Notes: generated by a model not told the origin, from the letters alone. DNA of 64,000 bases from Lepidonotus clava (GCA_936440205.1 OW387149.1:31092966-31156965); one strand, 5' to 3'. Positions 17,742 through 28,178 are shown, numbered from the stretch's first letter. Numbers and translations: made by a program.

Positions 17742-18931
17742 TTTTTTTTTTTTGGACCTCTCTTATCTTTTGTAGCTTTAATCAAAGGCTGAGCACAATG
17801 TACAGGACAACATAAGCAAGTTTCAATATTTCCTGGCAAAAGATTATTTTGAATAACTAATGCATGTTTACGTAATCGGTCAGTAATTTCAACAAATTTT
17901 GAAATATTAGCATCAATCTTTTCCTTAGATTCTTGATACATCACTGAACATGTTGAAAAATCTTGAAGATGTTTTCCACTTTCACTTACATTAACTGATA
18001 TATTTTTCCTCTTACTTGTTTTATTTTCCTCAAACTCTTTACCAAAACAATTCTTATCTATTTTCCTTTGTCCTATTTCTTTACCTTCATCTACAAAATC
18101 ATTTTGACTTTTATCAAAACTTTGTTGAGTCTCTTTTAATCTGTTAAGCTCAAATAGGAAATCATTAACCTTTTTGTCACTTATCTGTTTATTAACCTCT
18201 TCAACCTCCTCATATTCATCTGTATCTGATACACACAAATCATCATTTACACTAGAACAATCACTATTAACATTCTTACATTTTCGCTTCAATTCAATAT
18301 CTTCCTTTTTTCTATCTTCATCTGATTCAGATGAATCACTTGAAGATAACCTCTCTACACTCTTATATTGTTTACCATTTATCTTTCTTTTCTTATATGA
18401 TTTTTGTAAAGATTTCTTAGTAATCAAATCTTCATTAGTTGAAAATTTTGATGACTTATGACAGCCTAAATTTGTTTGAACAAATTTATTTTGATCTTTA
18501 TTCCACTGAATAACCAAAGGTAAACCCTGTCTAAATAAGTGGTCAAACGGTGAAAAATGATTAGATCGACCAGAACCAGTATATACTACAATACTTAATT
18601 TTAAAATATCTACAAGCTTCTGCAAAATAACACTCTGAAAAGACCGCAACTCTAATCTTAAATTCTCTTCATCACTAAAAATAATCAAATAAGCAACATT
18701 CCTTGTTGCTTGACTACTCTTTAAATGTTCAAGAAGAGTAGCCTTTAATTCCTCCTTAAATATATTTAATTTATTTTCACTTATAAATTGCTCTTTCAAC
18801 TGCAAAAAAATATAATGAAAAGGATGAGTATCATCAACTTTTACTTTATGCCAAAACTGCTTATTATCAGAATTAACTTTCAATAAAAACCCCACCACTA
18901 ACAATAGCAATTCATCTAAAATGCTGGCCAT
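17735..18931 (-). CDS. OTU-like? early protein with CxCC tail, element 1
   Basis: 398 residues. The N-terminal 170 residues contain LRLELRSFQSVILQKLVDIL, then LSIVVYTGSGRSNHFSP, then LPLVIQWNKDQNKFVQT, which recalls the second half of OTU-type folds (helix, VYxxxG strand, PL-I strand), although a catalytic Cys/His pair is not evident. The middle is acidic and disordered. The end, ETCLCCPVHCAQPLIKATK followed by RGPKKKK, is strongly conserved in element 2 (CACCPLHCSSILLKETK) and may bind zinc. Function unknown; a nuclear early regulator is plausible. Confidence 0.5.
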   Translation of the reverse strand: MASILDELLLLVVGFLLKVNSDNKQFWHKVKVDDTHPFHYIFLQLKEQFISENKLNIFKEELKATLLEHLKSSQATRNVAYLIIFSDEENLRLELRSFQSVILQKLVDILKLSIVVYTGSGRSNHFSPFDHLFRQGLPLVIQWNKDQNKFVQTNLGCHKSSKFSTNEDLITKKSLQKSYKKRKINGKQYKSVERLSSSDSSESDEDRKKEDIELKRKCKNVNSDCSSVNDDLCVSDTDEYEEVEEVNKQISDKKVNDFLFELNRLKETQQSFDKSQNDFVDEGKEIGQRKIDKNCFGKEFEENKTSKRKNISVNVSESGKHLQDFSTCSVMYQESKEKIDANISKFVEITDRLRKHALVIQNNLLPGNIETCLCCPVHCAQPLIKATKDKRGPKKKKI

Positions 18932-18942
18932 AAGTTAAATAT

Positions 18943-19578
18943 CTAGATACCTAAATAGCAGGTCCTAATATCATTACAAACTTCAGAAAAATATAAAACA
19001 TTACTTGTTAAACAACTACCTTTAAAAGTATGTGAAAATGTTAAAATACAATTACTTTCAAGCTTATTCAAAATTAAACGAAAACTTGAAAAATATGATG
19101 AGCCAGTTCCTGTATATGGTAGCCAAACAGAATCACTCGAATTTGACTCTTTAATCTCAAAACTATATTTATCTGAAAACCTTTCCACTATCTTAAAACA
19201 AAATTCCATAAAACTTTTACTCCTTTCTGAAACAAAAATTATTTGAAAAGTTATCTGAATATTCTTTGGCGTTATAAAAATAGAAATATCATCTGCTACC
19301 TCTTCACATGAACAATATAATTCAATAAAATCATAAACTTCTAAAGCTAATTTAGAAATATCAGATAATAAACTTGAAAAATTCCTCCTTAAATAAATAG
19401 TACAAAATCCATGCTTTGTTACTTTTAATGTATAAGATTTTCTTTTAAATGTTAAAGATCCTCTATAAAGAACAGTTGAAACATTAATATTTCTATGAAT
19501 TGCAAACAAATCAAAATTAATTTTCGGATAAAAATTGACTTTGAAAATAACTAAATTTATACTATAACTTATCTGCAT
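18943..19578 (-). CDS. TBP-fold-like? early protein, element 1
   Basis: 211 residues with two related halves. Half 1 (residues 7-85): strand INLVIFKVNF, helix FDLFAIHR, strands STVLYRG, SYTLKVTKHGF and CTIYLRR, helix FSSLLSDISKLALEVYDF. Half 2 begins NIQITFQIIF. The strand-helix-four strands-helix order and the duplication resemble TATA-binding protein. Sequence identity to TBP is low, so this is a fold guess. The element 2 homologue keeps both halves. It is first in the conserved early block, which suits a transcription factor. Confidence 0.45.
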   Translation of the reverse strand: MQISYSINLVIFKVNFYPKINFDLFAIHRNINVSTVLYRGSLTFKRKSYTLKVTKHGFCTIYLRRNFSSLLSDISKLALEVYDFIELYCSCEEVADDISIFITPKNIQITFQIIFVSERSKSFMEFCFKIVERFSDKYSFEIKESNSSDSVWLPYTGTGSSYFSSFRLILNKLESNCILTFSHTFKGSCLTSNVLYFSEVCNDIRTCYLGI

Positions 19579-19699
19579 CTATAAACGACACACCTAACCT
19601 TAAGCAAATTTTACCTACAATAGTTATATATTGCTATATATTTCATGCATATATTTCATACTGAACTACAATTAATCACTATCTGAATAACAATCTCAA

Positions 19700-20050
19700 C
19701 TATATTTTCCTACGACGCTTATAAGCTAATCTATATTTTTCATGCCGCACTACAATTAAATAAATCTGAGCAATTTTGATAAAAAATTCTGAATATCCTA
19801 ACATGTACTCTGATGATCGAATCAGAAACTCTGCTGGATTCATTCGACAAAACTCAAATATTCTATCATTAATATTCAAAATTTCACGTTTAGTTAGAAT
19901 CTGATGAAACCTAAAAAAACCTGTATAAGATTTCTTACAACAAAAAAGATCCAGCAAATGATAACACTGCGCACATTGGCAAATTCTTTTTCTAAAACGT
20001 TTTGAAGTATTTGAATAAATATATTTATAAAAATAAAATCTTCTTCTCAT
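19700..20050 (-). CDS. Small Cys-rich family protein 6 (element 1)
   Basis: Start set at MRRRFYFYKYI, since the longer frame overlaps the previous gene. Has CQCAQCYHLLDLFCCKK, then a tail rich in aromatic residues that differs from its relatives (RFHQILTKREILNINDRIF). The first half is nearly identical to the next gene because of the 344-bp duplication. Family seen only in element 1; function unknown. Confidence 0.4.
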   Translation of the reverse strand: MRRRFYFYKYIYSNTSKRFRKRICQCAQCYHLLDLFCCKKSYTGFFRFHQILTKREILNINDRIFEFCRMNPAEFLIRSSEYMLGYSEFFIKIAQIYLIVVRHEKYRLAYKRRRKI

Positions 20051-20615
20051 GCCGTAACCTAGCCTGAAGTTATTGAATATCCAACATGCTTTATAATGAC
20101 TGAACAAAAGAAAGCACAATGGATATATAATAAACTTCGTTGCAATTCAGCAAAATTAACCAATTTATCTTTTTCTGACTTCCTATAAAATGATAATATT
20201 TTGAAATTCTCTTTTAAACCAATTCTTTTTGAAATTATTTTACCCCTAAAACTCAATAAAATAAAATGACAAGATTTCTTACAACAATAAAGATCCAACA
20301 AATGTTGACACTGCGCACAATGACAAATTCTTTTTCTAAAACGTTTTGAAGTATTTGAATAAATATATTTATAAAAATAAAATCTTCTTCTCATACCACA
20401 ACCTAACCTGAAGTTATTGAATATCCAACATGCTTTATAATGACTGAACAAAAGAAAGCACAATGGATATACAATAAACTTCGTTGCAATTCAACAAAAT
20501 TAACCAATTTATCTTTTTCTGACTTCCTATAAAATGATAATATTTTGAAATTCTCTTTTAAAGCAATTCTTTTTGAAATTATTTTACCCCTAAAACTCAA
20601 TAAAATAAAATGACA
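19928..20615. repeat. 344-bp tandem duplication across a gene boundary
   Basis: Two near-identical units, about 19928-20271 and 20272-20615. Each unit joins the 3' part of one small gene to the 5' part of the next, so the duplication created an additional gene (20059-20394) without disrupting its neighbours. Confidence 0.85.
20059..20394 (-). CDS. Small Cys-rich family protein 5 (element 1)
   Basis: Produced by the 344-bp duplication: its first half (CHCAQCQHLLDLYCCKK) matches the next gene leftward and its second half (FKILSFYRKSEKDKLVNF, then SLLYIHCAFF) matches the gene to its right. Start chosen at MRRRFYFYKYI to avoid overlap. Confidence 0.4.
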   Translation of the reverse strand: MRRRFYFYKYIYSNTSKRFRKRICHCAQCQHLLDLYCCKKSCHFILLSFRGKIISKRIGLKENFKILSFYRKSEKDKLVNFAELQRSLLYIHCAFFCSVIIKHVGYSITSG

Positions 20616-20765
20616 ATGAGGAATTAATTTTAAATGAAAAGAAAAAAGATATAAACTTATACAAGTTGGACAATTGCACTTATATTCTATAACCAATTTC
20701 TTCAGCCGCTTAGATTTATAAAAACAAAGATAAGACTTGAACTGAAAGCGCTCAAAAGATTTCAT
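20403..20765 (-). CDS. Small Cys-rich family protein 4 (element 1)
   Basis: 120 residues. Family plan is clear: FKSYLCFYKSKRLKK, then CNCPTCISLYLF, then PHCHFILLSFRGKIISKRIA, then FKILSFYRK, then LLYIHCAFFCSVIIKHVGY. The CxCxxC group may bind a metal; the rest is hydrophobic and aromatic. No known family recognised. Confidence 0.5.
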   Translation of the reverse strand: MKSFERFQFKSYLCFYKSKRLKKLVIEYKCNCPTCISLYLFSFHLKLIPHCHFILLSFRGKIISKRIALKENFKILSFYRKSEKDKLVNFVELQRSLLYIHCAFFCSVIIKHVGYSITSG

Positions 20766-20780
20766 TCAAAACATCGCATA

Positions 20781-21197
20781 CTAAAATGGCATAACAACAA
20801 TACATTCACTTAATGTTGAAACTAAAGAATATCCGACATGCTTTGTAATAGCAGCAGAAAAAAAAGCATAATGAGCAAACAATAAACTATTATAATATTC
20901 AGCTACATTATCATAATTCTCTTTTATTACCTTTTTATAAAATGAACATATCTTTAAATTTTCATTCAAAGCAATTCTTTTTGAAATAAACCTGCCTTTA
21001 GAATAAAGTAAAATAAGATGGCAATTAGGAATAGGATCAAAAAGTGTAAAATAAAGATACAAACTAATACAAGTGTGACAACAACACCTTATTTCAGTAA
21101 CTGTACCATTCAGCCTCGTAATTTTATCAAAATCAAGACAAGTCTGATATCGAAACGAACTAGATGGTACTAAAACATATGTTGCTTCACTTGTCAT
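20781..21197 (-). CDS. Small Cys-rich family protein 3 (element 1)
   Basis: 138 residues. CCCHTCISLYLYF, then PNCHLILLYSKGRFISKRIA, then FAHYAFFSAAITKHVGYS. Its ATG overlaps the stop of the gene to the right by eleven bases, as expected of compact viral genes. Confidence 0.5.
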   Translation of the reverse strand: MTSEATYVLVPSSSFRYQTCLDFDKITRLNGTVTEIRCCCHTCISLYLYFTLFDPIPNCHLILLYSKGRFISKRIALNENLKICSFYKKVIKENYDNVAEYYNSLLFAHYAFFSAAITKHVGYSLVSTLSECIVVMPF

Positions 21198-21558
21198 CTA
21201 AACAAAGTATAAATGACGCATGGCTTATAATGTGAAAACAAAAGTAAGCAAAATGCAAATAAACCAAAAGCTGAATATCAGCTATAAATCTCTTATATAG
21301 TGGAGTTTTCTTATAAAATGTTAATAATCTAAAATTTAAATTCAAAATATATCTTTTAGAAACAACTTTATCCTTTAAAGATGTTAAAATAGGAATACAA
21401 GGTGGAACCAATTCAAAATCTAAAGAATAAAAATGACTAGCACAAACTTTACAAAAACAACGATTTTCTTTACATGAATTCCCTGACCTCTTCAATTTAT
21501 AAAAATAACAAAATTTACACTTTGACTCAGAAAAATTTAATACTAATGCAGTACTCAT
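21187..21558 (-). CDS. Small Cys-rich family protein 2 (element 1)
   Basis: 123 residues. More diverged member: CKFCYFYKLKR, CFCKVCASHFYSL, then VVSKRYILNLNFRLLTFYKK, then YLHFAYFCFHIISH. The plan and spacing match members 3 and 4. Confidence 0.5.
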   Translation of the reverse strand: MSTALVLNFSESKCKFCYFYKLKRSGNSCKENRCFCKVCASHFYSLDFELVPPCIPILTSLKDKVVSKRYILNLNFRLLTFYKKTPLYKRFIADIQLLVYLHFAYFCFHIISHASFILCLDDK

Positions 21559-21601
21559 TAATACAGCTAAAACTAAAAGCAGAACCCATTAATAAAGCTG
21601 A

Positions 21602-22027
21602 CTAAATTTCAGTATATAGCACATTAAAACCTATATGATGTCTAAACAATACTACAACCGTTGACAAATATGCAAATTCATCAAACTCCTCGGATTGTGA
21701 CTCAGCAAAATTCAGAATTTCTTCTTTTAAAATCCAGGGTAATCCTAAAGTGTCTAATTCATCTTTAGTAATTTTAGGAGCAATATTCACAATTGTTTCT
21801 AAACATAAATCTTTTAATGTTATCTTGTTATATAATTTTGAATTAATCTCTTGAGCTAATGTCGCGGCTTTAACAACATCTGAAAAAGTAACTAAACTAT
21901 CACAAGGACAAATTTTAAGCAACTCCGAATAAAAAGAACACCGCTTAATAATTTTGACAATAACCCTACAAAAAAAACAAGAACACTTAATACCAAATTC
22001 GTTTACAAAATCTATAACAATACTCAT
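21602..22027 (-). CDS. Small Cys-rich protein 1 (element 1)
   Basis: 141 residues. Shares the CSCFFCRVIVKI group with the family but has an otherwise different, acidic helical body (ITKDELDTLGLPWILKEEIL). First gene leftward from the divergent promoter region shared with the plus-strand glycoprotein gene, so probably early. Confidence 0.45.
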   Translation of the reverse strand: MSIVIDFVNEFGIKCSCFFCRVIVKIIKRCSFYSELLKICPCDSLVTFSDVVKAATLAQEINSKLYNKITLKDLCLETIVNIAPKITKDELDTLGLPWILKEEILNFAESQSEEFDEFAYLSTVVVLFRHHIGFNVLYTEI

Positions 22028-22143
22028 TTGTAAATATATACTATTATACTTACTGCTTAATTCCTTCAGCTTAAACTAGCCAACCAGCACTGCACGATCT
22101 AAACAAACACCAAAGACCTCTGTTAGAAATTCATTATCTTAAT

Positions 22144-22243
22144 CCACAGAGGGCGATACATTTCCAAACCTAAACAATTATTCGATAGATGGCAGCACAT
22201 TTACAAAACCTTTACCGACATTAACATTCACCAGAGGGCAGCA
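22144..22243. promoter_or_regulatory. Cluster of three CTCF-like motifs in the divergent promoter region
   Basis: CCACAGAGGGCGA (22144), CGATAGATGGCAGCA (22183) and TCACCAGAGGGCAGCA (22228) lie in one orientation within 100 bases, between the small-gene cluster (leftward) and the glycoprotein gene (rightward). The third fits the CTCF consensus very well. The whole region 22028-22442 has no gene. Confidence 0.35.
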
Positions 22244-22442
22244 ATTCAGCAGATGCACATAATGACTAAACCTAATACTTCTGCCCCTAGATAAATCTTG
22301 CCCTAAGATTAAGATAAAGCAAACAAAATAAAACGCTAATACTTGATAGAATGCCCCACAAAGATTATACTCAGAATCAAACCGTCAAGCACTCAAACCA
22401 GCAGCAGCCTAGAGCCTAACCTAGAGCCCAGAACACTACAAA

Positions 22443-22729
22443 ATGACGAAAATTCTTCTTATAAGCCTAGTTTTCTTAATGATTTGTACGAAAATATGCA
22501 CCACGTGCACTGTACAAAACAACTGTGAGACCATTACAGAACCAGGAATTTTAGAATGCAGTTGCATTCCAACACATCTATCGATTGAAACAATCCAAGC
22601 AGAACTACTGAAATTGGAAACGGCCGACCCATCAAATTCTCAACTGAACTACGATCTTGCGGCGTTTCCCTTTCTCACGACAATGACCGTCAACGAAAAA
22701 GAGTACAAATGTGAATCCGGAATATGCAC
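22443..22729 (+). CDS. Glycoprotein gene, candidate exon 1, element 1
   Basis: Codes for a signal peptide (MTKILLISLVFLMICTKICT) and about 75 residues of a Cys-containing ectodomain ending CESGIC. A splice donor GTAAGT follows at once. The element 2 counterpart has the same layout: signal peptide, Cys-rich domain ending CEDGEC, then a donor. It is transcribed away from the minus-strand block. Probably the N-terminal head of a membrane glycoprotein acting as attachment or envelope protein; no family recognised. Confidence 0.6.
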
Positions 22730-23364
22730 GTAAGTTATTACTTAAATCAATCTAATTTCCAAACTCATAAACTTATGCTAAATGTAAGAATGAATCAATA
22801 CTTAAATTGTAACTAAACGCTTAGTCAAATTACGAACACTAATGAAACTACTTGAGGCTCCCAACCCTATACAAGCCTGAATTTCATAATTACAAACTTT
22901 CATAATTATAAACTACCACTAAACTCATCAAACCTATAACTTCCGCAAACCCTACCTGCCTTAATACTCAAAAAATGATCAAGAAATCCCTCCTAAGATT
23001 CAAGTCACTTACCCCTCGTCATCTTACCAGACCACATTGCTCATCAACCCGCCTATCACAACGTAATTTCAGCTATAGGCCTATAACCAAAACTACCACC
23101 TAGTGATCAGGTTAAGGACGTGTTATGCATCCTAAGCACATTGAAATAATAAATGGCGTAATAAAGAAGCAGAAAATGTTTATAAATGACACATTGAATT
23201 TCAGATTTTAAAATTCCCATAAAAAGTTTAACTGTTGGAATACATATTTTTCTGACCACACCACTATGATAATCACATAATAATTTCAACTATTTATTAG
23301 CTACAACGTACTTCCAACTAACATAATTTCAGCTAAATTCGACCAAACTAATTCTTTATTTCAG
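22730..23364 (+). other. Candidate intron of the glycoprotein gene, element 1
   Basis: Runs from GTAAGT to TTTATTTCAG, a pyrimidine-rich acceptor. No convincing coding content; introns are known in Polinton genes. Confidence 0.5.
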
Positions 23365-24304
23365 AAAATCAACTCTTCCAGCACCAACTCTTCCGGCACC
23401 AACAGTTCTACCAAAACCACTGCCGCCACCTACCTTTCTAACAACAACAACGACCTCGCCTAAACTACTGACATGGCCTACGGCTCCACCTAAACCATCA
23501 CCTACACTTCAAGCACCAACGTTATCACCTACGACCCAGTCAAAACCACTGCCATCGTTAAGCCTCCAAACACCAGCGTCTCAACCATCTCCAACCCTTC
23601 AGACAGCCCTACCTAAACCACTGCCGTCGCCTAGCCTTCAAACACCTACCACTCTGCCTAAACCAGTCCTTCAAACAGTCCTGCCTAAACCACGTTCGCC
23701 GCCTCGGCTTCAAACACCTACCACTCTGCCTAAACCAGCCCTTCAAACAGACCTGCCTAAACCACGATCGCCGCCAAACCTTCAAACACCTGTACCCATA
23801 CCTAGACCACAACCGTCTCCCCCTAAACCACTACCATCTCCAAACCCCTTAACACCAGCAACCTCTTCTAAGCCAGCCTCAACCCTTCAAACACCAATGA
23901 TCCTGCCACCGACTCTTCCAAACAAAACACCAACCATCTCTCCAACACCAAATCCAACAAATCCCACACCTATCACAATCAAAAAAACAATCCCCAAGCC
24001 TTCAACAGCCGCCTCGGCAGTACTATCTACCAGTAAGCCTCTCTCTCTAAACTCCACACCTTCAGGTACCCCTCAGGCTATCACCCAATCTCCAACTAAA
24101 TCACTGATCTTAAAAATTGCTGGCGGAACTCTATGCTCAATTCTCATCATCCTAATAACGCTTCTATCATGCACCATCCACAGACTTAGAAAAATAAAGA
24201 ACCGACAATACTATAGACCTCGCACTCCCCGCTTACTACCCCCCGAAACCATTGAACTCTCTGATGATCCCCTTGAACTCCCAACGATCCAAACAACTCT
24301 TTAA
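23365..24304 (+). CDS. Glycoprotein gene, candidate exon 2 (mucin-like stalk and membrane anchor), element 1
   Basis: Codes for a long Pro/Thr/Ser-rich stalk with repeats of LQTP, LPKP and PSP, then a single membrane helix (LKIAGGTLCSILIILITLL) and a basic cytoplasmic stub RLRKIKNRQYYRPRTPR followed by an acidic tail. Dense O-glycosylation is likely. Translation from a late internal Met would cover only the last 135 residues. A candidate AATAAA poly(A) signal with a GT-rich follow-up lies at 24563. Type I surface glycoprotein, role inferred. Confidence 0.55.
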
Positions 24305-26123
24305 ATCTTGAACTACTAAACAAACAAAGCTTCATCGAATATACAACTGACCTTTTAATTAAACTTCATCTATTATATAACAAACAAACAAATAATCTGA
24401 ACCTATAATATCCAAGAATACTTATCCTAACATTATATCTGAAAATGCATAACCAATATATCTATTAAAATCAAATATAAAACTTTCAACTTACCTTAGC
24501 CTCGTATTATCGGTGTTGTAACGAAGAAGAGTCTCGAAGAAATATCCAAGTACTGATTATCCAATAAAGTTCAATTGTTCTCTGTATAATTGCCTTGGTA
24601 CTGTTTGAATTATCCTATGAATCCGCACTAGAGATCTTCGACTTATCCCATCAGAAGATTCAGATTACGACAGCGAACAACCCCTGTGACGCAACCATTT
24701 ATACCTACGTAACTATTTATACCACGTCCCAAAATATCAGCCAATCAAATTCCAGCAAGTACGTTCACAATACGTTCAAACATTCCAAAGGAACAGAGGA
24801 ACTGAAAGGATTATGAAAGATTATGAAATACCGAATTTTCAAGCAAAATCAAACAATAATTTTAAAATTCCAAACTTTATATTCCATTTACATTTCACAA
24901 AATAATCTAACAAAATTCAGTCAAAAATATTATGACAAACAATATTATGCATTTTTCTTAAATAAGATTACATCAAACCTATTTCAAAAAGAAACTAAAC
25001 TCTACTAATAATTTAATAAAAATTCAATAATACCTTTCAAAACATCATAATACTTTCAAAGTAAAAGGCTTATTGAATAAAATACCTTTCAGTACCTCAA
25101 ACAGATCTACGCTGAAACAGGACTGAAGACAAATAAGAAGAAGAATTATTACCTGCTATAACAAAACATTACATTTTTAAGAGAGGCGTTGGTTCGACGT
25201 CCACCCAACGTACTAAGAATCAAGCTCAGAAACAATTACGCAAATACCAATACAAATTTGGAAATCTTTAAGTTTCAACATCGAAAATCTAGATTACGAA
25301 ATTAATAGTTTTGAAATACCACCTTACCAAAGTCAAAAGAAGTTTCGTCCCTCGACGATCAGTCTTCAATAAACCTATAAAAGAAACTATAATTAAAAAC
25401 ACATAAAAGAAATCATATTCAAATTGATAAAAATTCAAAATTCAAAATAAAATACATTTTACCTACCAATCTAATCCTGAAACTCCAGAAATAATCTTCC
25501 AAAACGCTATTCTTAACCTATATTTAATGAAAATCACAATTTGCAAATTAGACCAAACCCTCAATAGCCAACATAAACTCTCTTAAGATTAACCATTGAA
25601 ACTAAATCTCTAAATGATAATATAATCATTAAACAGAAGGTCATTAAGAGCAACTCATTACTCCAGTGGAACAGAATTCTGATAAGTAGCACTATCACGT
25701 CAATTTATAGAATCTAGACCCTCAATAATAAAAACACAACAACAAATGTTATACGCTGTCACAACGATTTCCTTATATTATCTAGGTCAATACCATTTTC
25801 ATATTAAAACAAAAGATTCAATATCAATACTTTTAAATCTAAAAATAACATATTAATCAACTCATATTATGTTCACATAACAGTTTTATTTTCAAAAACA
25901 ATACAAATAAAACATTAATACGATACATAGATTATACCAATCTATAAAAACAAACAACACCAAAACTCTATATAAACCATTTTAAATATATCTACTAATG
26001 AATTATATATGATTCTTAACCTCTAAATATAATCACCAAAACCAATCACCAAACTATTTAATATTATATGCTTCATTAACAATCACGTTATTTAAATTCA
26101 TTTACAAGCAACTCTATAACAAT
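24305..26123. other. Gene-free right flank of element 1
   Basis: Very AT-rich. Contains the glycoprotein 3' region and no convincing gene, RNA or repeat; a dUTPase, present at the right end of element 2, is not found here. Confidence 0.6.
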
Positions 26124-26177
26124 CCAATAGATGGCAGTTTAAACTAATAATTCGCTAACATTTCACTAGATGGCAAC
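26124..26177. promoter_or_regulatory. Two CTCF-like motifs near the right boundary of element 1
   Basis: CCAATAGATGGCAGT (26124) and TTCACTAGATGGCAAC (26162), same orientation, 38 bases apart. Confidence 0.3.
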
Positions 26178-26267
26178 CACATATTTGAAACTACATTTGA
26201 ATGAAACAAGACCTGAATCGAACAACACATTATTCCATTCAAACTTATGAATCAGACAAGACCTTAA

Positions 26268-26700
26268 ATTTCGCTCGATGTGTCGAACAAGACCTTAAAT
26301 TTCGCTCGATGTGTCGAACAAGACCTAAAATTTCACTCGTGTGTTGAACAAGACCTAAATTTTCGCTCGATGTGCTGAACTCGACCTGAAATCTAGTCGA
26401 TGAGTTGAACAAGACCAACACATTCTACCATTGACTCAAGCATTAAATGTGTCGAACAAGACCTAAAATTTCGCTCGATGTGTTGAACTCAACCCTATTT
26501 TCTGCTCGATGTGTTGAACTCGACCCTATTTCTGCTCGATGAGTTGAACAAGACCGGCACATTCTACCATTGACTCAAGCATTAATTGTGTCGAACAAGA
26601 CCTAAATTTCGCTCGATGTGCTGAACTCAACCCTATTTTCTGCTCGATGTGTCGAACTCGACCCTATTTTCTGCTCGATGTGTTGAACTCGACCAAAAAG
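26268..26700. repeat. About 31-bp minisatellite with higher-order structure
   Basis: Roughly thirteen units of the type TGTCGAACAAGACCTAAA followed by TTTCGCTCGATG, with variant units (GAACTCGACCCTATTTTCTG). A longer block of about 140 bases containing CATTCTACCATTGACTC occurs twice, so units were copied in groups. Confidence 0.85.
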
Positions 26701-26709
26701 GATACTACT

Positions 26710-26933
26710 CTCGTGCTGGAAGTGTTGCAGGTCACCACTTGGTTGCCCTTTACACAACCCACGAGTCAATAAACAAACCAAAGTTAATAGATCCAAACGA
26801 ACATTGACGAATATTTCCTACTCGGTTACTAGTAGTTATATTCGTTAATTTGTCGCGACGATGAATATTTCCTACTCGGTTACTAATAGTATTAATACTT
26901 GACAGATATATTCATCTTAATGGTATTATATAT
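26710..26933. repeat. Element-boundary direct repeat, right copy
   Basis: Partner of 1285-1500. Starts CTCGTGCTGGAAGTGTTGCA in both. Has an extra short insertion (ACATTGACGA) and lacks the TA expansion. It directly follows the minisatellite and precedes the left spacer of element 2. Confidence 0.85.
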
Positions 26934-27169
26934 TCGTACATGTCAGATATATTCATCTCAATGGTATTATATTCGTATTATAATACATATCTGGAACAGT
27001 ATATATTCGTATTATATATTCATAGTATATTCATATTATATGTAAATAAATACCCAACAACAAAAATTGGTCATAATACATTTTATTATATACATCTATC
27101 AATATATACATCTGACCAAGATCTCAGGTGTTACATACATCTCTAGATCTTTCCGGTGGTATGTTAATC

Positions 27170-27355
27170 TTAACAATATGTCACCTCAAATTCATAACTT
27201 AAGTACTAAGAATGTACAAAGTAAGTACTAAGAATGTACATTAACAATATGTCACCTCAAATTCATAACTTAAGTACTAAGAATGTACAAAATACTAAGA
27301 ATGTACAAAGTACTAAGAATGTACAAAGTACTAAGAATGTACAAAGTAGAAATAC
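27170..27355. repeat. 17-bp minisatellite
   Basis: Repeated AGTACTAAGAATGTACAA units within two copies of a longer phrase beginning TAACAATATGTCACCTC. Confidence 0.85.
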
Positions 27356-27785
27356 GAGTAATATCGCTAACAGTTACGAAACATCAGTAACAGCGATATT
27401 TAAAACAAAGTAATTAAAATAGTATGAAACATCAGTAACAGTGATATATATGTTCGAATTTGACAGCTACTTTACTTTTCGTCTAACCATGTATTACGTT
27501 TTTCTTTTCATGAACGATTGTTAAGCACTTTAATAGCCAACACATTTTATAAAAGCACTTTAATAGCCAACACATTTTATAAAAGCAAGACACCATACAT
27601 TTATCAATAAATTTAGCACTTTAATAACACTTTAATAAGCACTTTAATAGTACTTTAATATCACTTTTAGTATCAGCAAGTTTAACTTTAACAGAAAACA
27701 ACATACAGACATTTTGACAACAAAATTTAAACGTCAACTTAAACTTTAAAAAAAGACACCGCACAGTACAGACACCTTACAGACA

Positions 27786-27855
27786 TTTGACACCAAGTAT
27801 TTGACACCAAGTATTTGACACCAAGTATTTGACACCAAGTATTTGACACCAAGTT
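27786..27855. repeat. 15-bp tandem repeat
   Basis: Five units of TTTGACACCAAGTA. Confidence 0.9.
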
Positions 27856-28178
27856 TTCAACATAAAGTATAATAGTAAAACTTGAAGACAGCATAGTAAC
27901 ATTTCATGTCATACAATTACTGTATGCACCATACAATAAGTAACATTACATACAATAGTGTGCAAAGACAACATACAATAACAGACTATGCAAAGACATC
28001 ATAAAGTAACAGTTATTTCTCGCTGTATCATAAAGTAACAGTTATTTCTCGCTGTATCACAAAGTATTTACGACAAAGAAATGTCACCAAATAAATAAGG
28101 TAACGAAAACAAGAAAAACAAAGTCAAATAAATTATCGAAAACAAAACAACGTCAACTTGATGTAGGCTACATCTTCA

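Larger units (their letters stand above)
1285..26709 (-). mobile_element. Element 1: Polinton/Maverick (adintovirus-like)
   Basis: Assigned from the co-occurrence of a retroviral-type integrase, protein-primed PolB, FtsK/HerA ATPase, adenain-like protease, hexon-like major capsid protein and penton-like protein, the diagnostic Polinton set. Core genes span 3.0-19.6 kb on the minus strand; a Cys-rich accessory cluster follows to 22.0 kb and a plus-strand glycoprotein gene to 24.3 kb. Outer limits are set at the two direct-repeat copies and are approximate; I did not find terminal inverted repeats or a target-site duplication. At about 25 kb it exceeds the usual 15-20 kb Polinton. It looks whole, with no obvious break in the core genes, so probably young. 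Confidence 0.85.

Noticed and set aside
23107-23289. 60-codon minus-strand frame in the element 1 intron, faintly like the Cys-rich family
   Set aside because: No CxCxxC group and no convincing alignment; could at most be a worn relic.
23609-23812. Minus-strand frame rich in Trp/Arg
   Set aside because: Shadow of the proline-rich repeat on the plus strand.
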